From Streptomyces griseoviridis (lineage in GTDB: Bacteria > Actinomycetota > Actinomycetes > Streptomycetales > Streptomycetaceae): a stretch of DNA of 64,000 bases. Each line of letters begins with the position of its first letter. The stretch's first letter is position 1. The position numbers were made by a program, and so were the translations under genes. The notes below the pieces were generated by a model, which saw nothing but the letters and a program-made list of their open reading frames with translations, ran no database searches and was not told the origin of the DNA. Of this stretch, positions 15,200-22,017 are shown in pieces. The stretch lies in the NCBI GenBank assembly GCA_014649155.1, contig BMSM01000008.1, positions 62,001-126,000 on the forward strand, given 5' to 3'.

Positions 15200-15997
15200 A
15201 TGCCGACCCCAGTCAGCACCAGGCACCACCCGCACGACGACGCTCCCGACACCGCGGCGGCCTTCCGCGAACTCGCCGCGCTCCCCGCCGGCCCGCGGCG
15301 CGACGCCCTCCGCGACCGGATCGTGGAGGCATGGCTGCCGATGGCCGAACGGCTCGCCGGCCGCTTCCGCAGCCGCGGTGAGAGCTACGAGGACCTGCGC
15401 CAGGTGGCGGCCCTCGGCCTGGTCAAGGCCGTCGACCGGTACGACCCGGGGCGCGGCCACGCCTTCGAGAGCTACGCCGTGCCGACCGTCACCGGCGAGA
15501 TCAAACGGCACTTCCGCGACCACCTGTGGACCCTGCACGTGCCCCGCCGCGTCCAGGACCTGCGCAACCGCGTCCGCCAGGCCGGCCAGGAGCTGTCCCA
15601 GACCCTCCCCGGCCGCGCCCCCGGCGTCGCCGAGATCGCCGCCCGCACCGGCCTCGGCGAGGAGGACGTCCGTGAGGGCCAGGCGGCCCTGGAGAGCTTC
15701 TCCGCGCTCTCCCTGGACGCCGAACTGCAGGGCGGCGGCGACGACTACTCGCTCGGCGACGCCCTCGGTGGCCCCGACCCCGCGCTGGACACCGTCGTCG
15801 ACCGCGAGGCCGTCAGGGGCAGTCTCGCCGCCCTGCCCGAACGCGAACGGGCCATCCTCTACATGCGGTTCTTCGACGACATGACACAGAGCGGCATCGC
15901 CGAACGGCTCGGCATCTCCCAGATGCACGTCTCCCGGCTGATCAGCCGCTGCTGCCACCGGGTGCGTGAACAGGTGCTGCGGGAACCGTCCGACTGA
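15200..15997 (+). CDS. SigB/SigF/SigG-type RNA polymerase sigma factor
   Basis: A 265-residue group-3 sigma factor. Region 2 is RGESYEDLRQVAALGLVKAV followed by FESYAVPTVTGEIKRHFRDH, region 3 starts VPRRVQDLRNRV, and region 4 ends with the helix-turn-helix GIAERLGISQMHVSRLISR. This is the B/F/G subfamily that controls osmotic and general stress and development in Streptomyces, usually held by an anti-sigma kinase. No anti-sigma gene lies beside it here. Several SigB-consensus promoters lie within 8 kb, so it may control its own neighbourhood; which paralogue it is cannot be decided. Confidence 0.9.
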   Translation: MPTPVSTRHHPHDDAPDTAAAFRELAALPAGPRRDALRDRIVEAWLPMAERLAGRFRSRGESYEDLRQVAALGLVKAVDRYDPGRGHAFESYAVPTVTGEIKRHFRDHLWTLHVPRRVQDLRNRVRQAGQELSQTLPGRAPGVAEIAARTGLGEEDVREGQAALESFSALSLDAELQGGGDDYSLGDALGGPDPALDTVVDREAVRGSLAALPERERAILYMRFFDDMTQSGIAERLGISQMHVSRLISRCCHRVREQVLREPSD

Positions 15998-16197
15998 CGC
16001 GGACCCGCGCGGGCCGCGCGCGGGCGCGGCGGAACCCGGTCCGTCACCCGCCCGGGCGCCCCGGTCCCGCGAACGGAGCAGGGCCGCGCGCGGGCCGGGG
16101 CCGGGCGGGCTGTGATGGTGGGGGCCGGGTCGCGAGGTCCTTCCGCCCGCCCCCCGGAGGGCGGCCCGTGAACGGGACCGCGCGCCACGGCCCAGGC

Positions 16198-16228
16198 CCT
16201 GTCGTCGGCCTCCGGGCCGGGCGACAGG
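16198..16228. terminator. Hairpin between sigma factor and acidic surface-protein genes
   Basis: Arms CCTGTCG (16198-16204) and CGACAGG (16222-16228) enclose a further CGGCC/GGCCG stem. It lies in the 286-base gap after the sigma gene, 56 bases before ATG 16284, and could end the sigma transcript or structure the leader of the next gene. Other GC-rich short inverted repeats lie at about 16145-16170. No gene seen in the gap. Confidence 0.45.
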
Positions 16229-16283
16229 ACCCGCGGGCGCGAGTGCCGTGCCCCCGCAGCCGTCGCTCGAAGGAGCCCGCCCC

Positions 16284-17324
16284 ATGCCCACCGGCCGCAC
16301 CGAGGGCCGCGCCGCCCGCCGCCGCGCCGCCCGCGCCCTGATGACCGCCGCCCTGGCCGTCGCCGCCCTGGGCCCCGCCACCGCCCCCGGCGTCGCGGCC
16401 CCGGCCGCCCCCGCCGGGGGAACCGTGCCCGGGTTGCCGGAGGAGGGGGACACCGGCCCGGCGGAGGTCCCCGAGATCCCCGACGGCGAACTCCCCGGCG
16501 GGGAGGACGTCCCCGAGATCCCCGACGCCGAGGAGGACGGACCCGCCTTGGACGAGGACGGCCCCGCCTTGGACGAGGACGGACCGGCTCTCGGCGAGGA
16601 CGAACCCGGCTTCGACGAAGGGGAACCAGCCGAGCCCCTCGAAGGGGAGGCCGGGACCCACGCCGCCCCCGGCGATCACGGGTCCGCCCCCACCGCCGAG
16701 GTCAGCCCCGCCACCGTCCGGCCCGGTGCCCACGTCACCGTCTCCGTCACCTGCCCCGCCACCGGCAGGCCCGCCCCCGCCACCCTGGACGCGACCTCCC
16801 CGGCGTTCGAGAAGAGGACCGTCGCCCTCGCCAGGGTCCCCGGGCACCGGGCGGACCCCGCCTACCGGGGCACCGCCCGCATCACTCCCGCCGGCCACAC
16901 CGGCGAGCACACGGCCCCGGCCGGGCCCGGCTCCGCCCGGACCGTCGAGGGCACCTGCCCCGCCCCGCACGGCGGCAAGGGCCGCCCGTGGAAGGCGACG
17001 TTCACCGTGACGGCGCACGACGGCGCCGCGCCCTGCCGCGAACCCGTACGGCCGGGCGAGCACTGCGCCACCGCCCCGCCCTGCCCCGAACCGGTCCGCC
17101 CCGGCAAGCCCTGCGCGAGCCGGCCGCCGTGCCCCGAACCCGTCCCCGAGGGCGGCTCGTGCGGAGACGCCCCGGCCCCGCACGGGGTGCGCGCGGGGAC
17201 GGGCGGCGCCTTCACCGACTCCGTACCCGCCCTGGTGGCCGGCGGCGTCCTCGTCGCGGGCGCGTTCGCCGCCGCCGCCCACCGGCTGCGCCCCCGCCGG
17301 CGGACGCGCCCCGGGGGAGGCTGA
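16284..17324 (+). CDS. Secreted, membrane-anchored protein with acidic and Cys/Pro repeats
   Basis: A 346-residue surface protein. A basic, twin-Arg-containing N terminus (RAARRRAARALMTAALAVAAL) is a signal peptide. Residues about 45-125 are acidic with a tandem DEDGPAL unit; residues about 130-230 look like a beta-sandwich (VRPGAHVTVSVTCPATG); residues about 245-300 repeat a C-x-EPVRPG-x-C-x-PPCPEP unit. A C-terminal hydrophobic helix (ALVAGGVLVAGAFAAAAHRL) ends in RRRTRP. There is no LPxTG before the helix, so it is probably held by the helix alone. ATG 16284 has GAAGGAG upstream. No family recognised. Confidence 0.7.
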   Translation: MPTGRTEGRAARRRAARALMTAALAVAALGPATAPGVAAPAAPAGGTVPGLPEEGDTGPAEVPEIPDGELPGGEDVPEIPDAEEDGPALDEDGPALDEDGPALGEDEPGFDEGEPAEPLEGEAGTHAAPGDHGSAPTAEVSPATVRPGAHVTVSVTCPATGRPAPATLDATSPAFEKRTVALARVPGHRADPAYRGTARITPAGHTGEHTAPAGPGSARTVEGTCPAPHGGKGRPWKATFTVTAHDGAAPCREPVRPGEHCATAPPCPEPVRPGKPCASRPPCPEPVPEGGSCGDAPAPHGVRAGTGGAFTDSVPALVAGGVLVAGAFAAAAHRLRPRRRTRPGGG

Positions 17325-17490
17325 CCGCCCCGCTGTGATCCGCGCAACCCGCCTCCGGGGCCATGGGCGGGCGGTGCGCTGGGTACTCAGAGCACGACCG
17401 GTGTCACCACCGACGCCGGCCGGCACGGCGACGCGCACCCCGCCCCGCGAGGCGACGGGTGCCGGCACCACGGAACTGGCGGAGGTACCG

Positions 17491-18735
17491 ATGCGGCGGA
17501 CGGTCCCCGAAGACCACGGCCCCGTCCGGTTCGGGCCGCCGCTGCCCGACGACGGCCTGCCCGTACCGGCCGAGCTGTCCGCCGTCCTCGCCGCCGCCGC
17601 GGGCCGCACCGGCCAGGACCCGGTCGGCGGCGCCCCCGCCCTGCTCGACGCCGCCCGCGGCTACTGGGAGCGGCGCGGCCTGCCCACCGACCCCGGTGAC
17701 ATCGCCGCCGCCCCCGGCGCCCCGCCCCTGCTGCTGGCGCTGACCGCCGCGCTCGGCGGCGACGTCCTGGTGCCCCGGCCCTGCGCCGCCTGGTGGGCGC
17801 CGTACGCCCGGCTGCTCGGCAGGCCCGTCTTCCACGTCGCCACTCCCGCCGAGTGCGGCGGCGTCCCCGACCCGTACGCCCTGCTGGAGACCGTCCGCCG
17901 GGTCCGCGCCGAGGGCGGCGAACCGCGGCTGCTCGTCCTGTCCGTCGCCGACGACCCCACCGGCACCGTCGCCCCGCCCGAGGTGCTGCACGAGGCCGTC
18001 GAGGCGGCCGTCGCCGAGGGACTGCACGTGGTCGCCGACGAGACCTGGCGCGACACCGTGCACGACCCGCACGACCCGCGCGGCACCGTGCTGATCGGCC
18101 CCGCCGAGATGCTCCCCGAGCACGTCACCGTCGTCAGCGACCTGGCCGGCGCGCTGCTCCCGCCCGGCTGGCCCGCCGCCGTCGCCCGCTTCCCCGCCAC
18201 CACCGCCGGCCACCGGCTGCACGCGCGGGTGCTCGACGTGCTCACCGCGCTCGGCGCCCGCCTCGCCGCCCCGGTCACCACCGCCGCCGCGTACGCCCTC
18301 GCCGAGCCCGAGCCGGTCGTCGCCCACCGCACGGCCGCCGTCCGGCTGCACGCGCGGGTGGCCGCCGCCGCGCACGCCACCGTCACCGGCGCGGGCGCCC
18401 TCTCCCTGCCGCCGCGCGCCGGCCGCCACCTCTACGCCGACCTCGGCCCGCTGCGCGTCGCCCTCGCCGCCCGGGGCGTCGGCGACGCCCAGGAACTGGA
18501 GGACTTCCTCACCGCCCGGCTCGGCATGCCCGCCCCCGGCGGCCACCGCTTCGGCGACGACCTCGCCGCCCTGCGGGTACGGCTGTCCACCGGGCCCCTG
18601 CTGGGCTCCGCGGACGAGCGGCGCGCCGCGTGCCCCGCCACCCCGGACCCGCCGGGCCCGCACCGCGCGCTAGACGACCTGACGTCGGTCTTCGACGAAC
18701 TCCACGACGATCGGCGATGGGAGCCCTCCCGATGA
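17491..18735 (+). CDS. Class I/II aminotransferase-fold protein lacking any lysine (probable pseudoenzyme)
   Basis: A 414-residue protein with the layout of a class I/II PLP aminotransferase: DDPTGTVAPPEVL corresponds to the family NPTG block and VVADETW to the Asp that contacts the PLP nitrogen. The following block, VSDLAGALLPPGWPAA, is where the family has SKAL..G.R.G, but the Schiff-base Lys is replaced, and reading the whole protein I find no lysine at all. It therefore cannot form the internal aldimine. A catalytic role without PLP or a binding/regulatory role is possible. ATG 17491 has GGAGG; it overlaps the next gene by ATGA, suggesting a joint function with that metallo-hydrolase. Confidence 0.75.
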   Translation: MRRTVPEDHGPVRFGPPLPDDGLPVPAELSAVLAAAAGRTGQDPVGGAPALLDAARGYWERRGLPTDPGDIAAAPGAPPLLLALTAALGGDVLVPRPCAAWWAPYARLLGRPVFHVATPAECGGVPDPYALLETVRRVRAEGGEPRLLVLSVADDPTGTVAPPEVLHEAVEAAVAEGLHVVADETWRDTVHDPHDPRGTVLIGPAEMLPEHVTVVSDLAGALLPPGWPAAVARFPATTAGHRLHARVLDVLTALGARLAAPVTTAAAYALAEPEPVVAHRTAAVRLHARVAAAAHATVTGAGALSLPPRAGRHLYADLGPLRVALAARGVGDAQELEDFLTARLGMPAPGGHRFGDDLAALRVRLSTGPLLGSADERRAACPATPDPPGPHRALDDLTSVFDELHDDRRWEPSR

Positions 18736-19829
18736 CGCAGCAGTCCGAGCCGGCCCCGAGCACCGCCGCCGCCCCCGGCCCCGCGGGCGTCCCCACGCCC
18801 CCGCCGCCCGCCCCGCCGCTCGCCGCCCCCCGGCCGCTGGCCGAGCGCCGGGTGTGGCCGCGTACCTTCCACGACCGGCTGACCGCACCGCTGCCCGGCC
18901 TGAAGGCCACCGCCCGGTTCGCCCGCGAGGGCGCGGTCAGACCCGGCCGCGAGGGCCTCGCCGACATCCCCCGGCTGCCGGTCGAGCCCGGCCCGCTGCC
19001 CCGCGCCGGCGCCGGCGACATCGCCGTCACCTGGGCCGGGCACGCCAGCTGGATCGTGCGGATCGGCGGGCTCACCGTCCTCACCGACCCGGTCTGGTCC
19101 CGCCGCATCCTCGGCACGCCCGCCCGGATCACCCCGGTCGGCGTCCCCTGGGACGCGCTGCCGCCCGTGGACGCCGTCGTCATCAGTCACAACCACTACG
19201 ACCACCTGGACGCGCCGACGCTGCGCCGGCTGCCCCGGGACACCCCGGTGTTCGTGCCGGCCGGGCTCGGCCGCTGGTTCCACCGCCGCAGGTTCACCGT
19301 CGTCACCGAGCTGGACTGGTGGGAGGCGGCCGAGCTGAACGGCGTCCGCTTCGACTGCGTACCGGCCCACCACTGGTCCAAGCGCACCCTCACCGACACC
19401 TGCCGCAGCCTGTGGGGCGGCTGGGTGCTGACCGCCCCGGACGGGCGGCGCGTGTACTTCGCCGGCGACACCGGCTACGGCCACTGGTTCACCCGGATCG
19501 GCCGCCGCCACCCCGGCATCGACCTCGCCCTGCTGCCGATCGGCGCCTACGACCCCCGCTGGTGGCTCAGCGACGTCCACTGCGACCCGGAGGAGGCCGT
19601 CCGGGCCGCCCAGGACCTCGGCGCCCGCCGGATGGCGCCCATGCACTGGGGCACGTTCGTGCTCTCCGCCGAGCCCGTCCTGGAACCCCTCACCCGGGTC
19701 CGCGCCGCCTGGGAGAAGGCCGGCCTGCCCCGCGAGGACCTCTGGGACCTCCCGGTCGGCGCCTCCCGCGTCCTGACCGCGCGACCGCCCCGCCGCCCGG
19801 CCGCCACGACCGCGCCCCGCCACGCGTGA
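18732..19829 (+). CDS. Metallo-beta-lactamase-fold hydrolase, NAPE-PLD-like
   Basis: A 365-residue soluble MBL-fold protein with a Pro/Ala-rich N-terminal 40 residues. Metal motifs: VTWAGHASWIVRIGG, ISHNHYDHLDAPTL (HxHxDH), VPAHHWSKRT, YFAGDTGYGHWF and MAPMHWGTF. The arrangement follows the family that includes N-acyl-phosphatidylethanolamine phospholipase D and UlaG-type lactonases; a phosphodiester or lactone substrate is likely, not a beta-lactam. The ATG overlaps the stop of the lysine-free aminotransferase-like gene. Confidence 0.85.
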   Translation: MTQQSEPAPSTAAAPGPAGVPTPPPPAPPLAAPRPLAERRVWPRTFHDRLTAPLPGLKATARFAREGAVRPGREGLADIPRLPVEPGPLPRAGAGDIAVTWAGHASWIVRIGGLTVLTDPVWSRRILGTPARITPVGVPWDALPPVDAVVISHNHYDHLDAPTLRRLPRDTPVFVPAGLGRWFHRRRFTVVTELDWWEAAELNGVRFDCVPAHHWSKRTLTDTCRSLWGGWVLTAPDGRRVYFAGDTGYGHWFTRIGRRHPGIDLALLPIGAYDPRWWLSDVHCDPEEAVRAAQDLGARRMAPMHWGTFVLSAEPVLEPLTRVRAAWEKAGLPREDLWDLPVGASRVLTARPPRRPAATTAPRHA

Positions 19830-19887
19830 CCCCGGCCGCGCGTGGCCGTTCGATGACGGCCGTACGCCCGTGACCTGCCGCGGGTGA

Positions 19888-19920
19888 CCGGGGCGCGCGG
19901 CGTACGCCCGCGCGCCCCGG
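19888..19920. terminator. Bidirectional terminator hairpin
   Basis: Perfect 12-bp arms at 19888-19899 and 19909-19920 around a GCGTACGCC loop, in the 203-base gap between the convergent MBL and DedA genes. Nothing else is seen in the gap. Confidence 0.8.
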
Positions 19921-20032
19921 TGCGCGGGACTCCCCGCTCTCCGTCAGACGTCCGCGCCCCACCCGCGCGTGCCCTCCTGACCCCGGCCGGCCGCGCGGCC
20001 CGCGCCACCCGGCGCGGCCCGCCGCGCGGCGG

Positions 20033-20656
20033 CTACGCCTTCTCCGGTCCCCGCACCCGCTTCCACACGCTCGGGGCCGCGCTGACCACCACCGTCAGCA
20101 CGACCGCCGCGACCACGCCCTCCCACGGCTCCTTGAACAGGGAGCCGCCCAGGATGCCGATCAGCTGGTACGTCACCGTCCAGGCCAGGCAGGCCGGCAG
20201 ATTGCCGCGCACGAAACGCCGGGTCGGCCACTTGGCCAGCAGGCACGCCAGCATCACCGGTATCCGGCCCGCCGGGACCAGCCGGGACAGCACCAGCACC
20301 GCGACCCCGTGCTCGGCGAGCTTCTCCTGCGCCTGCGCCAGCCGGTCCTCGGGCGCCCGGGAGCGGATCGCCTCCAGCCAGCGCGACCCGTTCTTCGACC
20401 GCATCCCGCGCCGCCCCAGCCAGTACAGCGCCACATCCCCGCAGAACGCCGCCAGCGACGCCGTCAGGAACACCATCCCCAGCGAGATCGTCGCCTGGTG
20501 GAAGGCCACCACCGCCGCCGAACTGACCAGCACCCCCGTCGGCACCACCGGAACCAGCGCCCCGATCAGCACCAGCAGGAACAACGACGGATAGCCGAGC
20601 ACCTGCTGGGTGGCCTCCGTCGGGACGACCGTCACGGCCGATCCGAGCCACGTCAC
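20033..20656 (-). CDS. DedA/VTT-family membrane protein
   Basis: A 207-residue protein with about five hydrophobic segments and the DedA/VTT signature: re-entrant GALVPVVPTGVLV at the N-terminal side, FCGDVALYWLGRRGMRS, then SRLVPAGRIPVMLACLLA (the conserved R...P..R....G-like region) and GNLPACLAW. DedA proteins are lipid or polyprenyl-phosphate scramblases/flippases and affect envelope homeostasis. The start is GTG 20656, overlapping the upstream MBL-hydrolase stop by GTGA, so the two are translationally coupled. Confidence 0.85.
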   Translation of the reverse strand: MTWLGSAVTVVPTEATQQVLGYPSLFLLVLIGALVPVVPTGVLVSSAAVVAFHQATISLGMVFLTASLAAFCGDVALYWLGRRGMRSKNGSRWLEAIRSRAPEDRLAQAQEKLAEHGVAVLVLSRLVPAGRIPVMLACLLAKWPTRRFVRGNLPACLAWTVTYQLIGILGGSLFKEPWEGVVAAVVLTVVVSAAPSVWKRVRGPEKA

Positions 20657-21426
20657 CGGGCGGCCTCCAGAAGCACGCTCTCACCGTGCGTGAGCCGGTG
20701 CACCGCCACGCCCGGCGCGCGCAATGCGGCCCGGCGCACGAACTCGTCGCCCGGCGCGTGGAACTCATGGGGGCGCACGGCGTCCATCCCGATCGGCCAG
20801 TACGTTCCGTAGTGCACCGGCACCGCGCTGCGCGGCGCCAGCCGGGCCAGTGCCTGGGCCGCCCGGTCCGCGTCGAGGTGCTCCTCGCCCAGGTGCGGCC
20901 CCCAGCCGCCCACCGGCAGCAGCGCCGTGTCGACCGGCCCGACCTCCCGCGCCATGTCGTCGAAGAGCCCGGTGTCCCCGGCGAAATACGTGCGCGCCGC
21001 GCCCTCGATGACGTAACCGAGGGCGGGGGAGCGGTGCGGCCCCAGCGGCAGCCGCCTCCCGTCGTGCCGGGCCGGCACCGCCCGGATGCGCAGGTCGCCG
21101 ACGACCGCCTCGTCACCGGGCACCACCTCGGTCACCGCCAGATGGGAGAGCCGGCGCAGCCCCGGCACCGTCCGCGGCGCGCCCCGGGGCACGAGCAGGC
21201 GCGTGCCCGGCGCGAGCCGCGCCAGGGACGGCACGTGCAGGTGATCGGCGTGCAGATGGGAGACGAGCGTCACGTCCGCGCGCCACGCGGCGGGCGGGGG
21301 GAGCGCGCCGCGGCGCCTGCGCAGATGCGCGAGCCGGCGCGTGAACAACGGGTCGGTGAGCACACGTATGCCCGAGTCCTGGACCGTGCAGGTGGCATGA
21401 CCCCACCAGGTGACCTCCACCGGCAC
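20653..21426 (-). CDS. Metallo-beta-lactamase-fold hydrolase, UlaG-like
   Basis: A 257-residue MBL-fold protein: VTWWGHATCTVQDSG, LVSHLHADHLHVPSL (HxHxDH), VPARHDGRR, TYFAGDTGLFDD and VPVHYGTYWPIG supply the expected metal ligands. Shorter than, and distinct from, the NAPE-PLD-like paralogue 1.6 kb away. Substrate unknown; the coupling to a DedA membrane protein hints at a lipid or envelope substrate (inference). Start GTG 21426 with AAGGAGG upstream. Confidence 0.85.
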   Translation of the reverse strand: MPVEVTWWGHATCTVQDSGIRVLTDPLFTRRLAHLRRRRGALPPPAAWRADVTLVSHLHADHLHVPSLARLAPGTRLLVPRGAPRTVPGLRRLSHLAVTEVVPGDEAVVGDLRIRAVPARHDGRRLPLGPHRSPALGYVIEGAARTYFAGDTGLFDDMAREVGPVDTALLPVGGWGPHLGEEHLDADRAAQALARLAPRSAVPVHYGTYWPIGMDAVRPHEFHAPGDEFVRRAALRAPGVAVHRLTHGESVLLEAAR

Positions 21427-21509
21427 CTCTTTGCCTCCTTCGCGCGACTCCCCGCAGCCTACGTGCAGCGGTAGGGTCGGCGGCGAAAACCGGAGGTGAG
21501 GGGGACGCC

Positions 21510-21911
21510 ATGGGACCGGTGAGAGTCACGGCGATCGCGAGCCTGACGCCGCTGGAGGAGTTGGACGCCGACCCCTTCCTGGTGGACTCGCGCAGCCAGC
21601 ACGCCATGTGCGCCCGCTGGGCCGCCGAGCACGGGTACGTCGTCGCCAGGGAACTGCTCGTCAGCCGCCTGCGCCCGGACCACGACGTCCTCTGGGACGG
21701 CGTCCGGCCCGGCCGCGACCTGTTCGTCGCGCCCAGCCGACGGGTGCTGGAGAGCGCGCTCGCCTCGGTCGAGGAGTTCGCCGTCCAGTGCGCGCGGCGC
21801 GGGGTCCGGGTGGAGACCGTGGGGCGCGCGGAACCGTCGTACGACGCGGCGATGAAGGCGTGCGTGCACCGCAGGCTGTCGATGCCGACGGCCGGGTACG
21901 ACGGCCGCTGA
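21510..21911 (+). CDS. Serine-recombinase N-terminus-like protein without catalytic Ser
   Basis: A 133-residue protein with GGAGGTGAGG upstream. The segment DSRSQHAMCARWAAEHGYVVARELLV resembles the early helix/strand of serine recombinase catalytic domains (QxxxCxxYAExxGWxVxxE), but the amino-terminal strand lacks the Y-x-R-x-S nucleophile and there is no DNA-binding region. It may be a domesticated remnant or an unrelated alpha/beta protein. Similar short proteins occur in streptomycetes; function unknown. No mobile-element boundary is visible around it. Confidence 0.55.
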   Translation: MGPVRVTAIASLTPLEELDADPFLVDSRSQHAMCARWAAEHGYVVARELLVSRLRPDHDVLWDGVRPGRDLFVAPSRRVLESALASVEEFAVQCARRGVRVETVGRAEPSYDAAMKACVHRRLSMPTAGYDGR

Positions 21912-22017
21912 GCCGGCCCCGTCCGGCCCGGTCCTGCCCTGCGCGGGCGTTGTGACACGCTGGGGGCGGTCCGTGTCCGAGGCGGGCCGGAACGTGAGGT
22001 GTGCGGAGCGTGAACGC

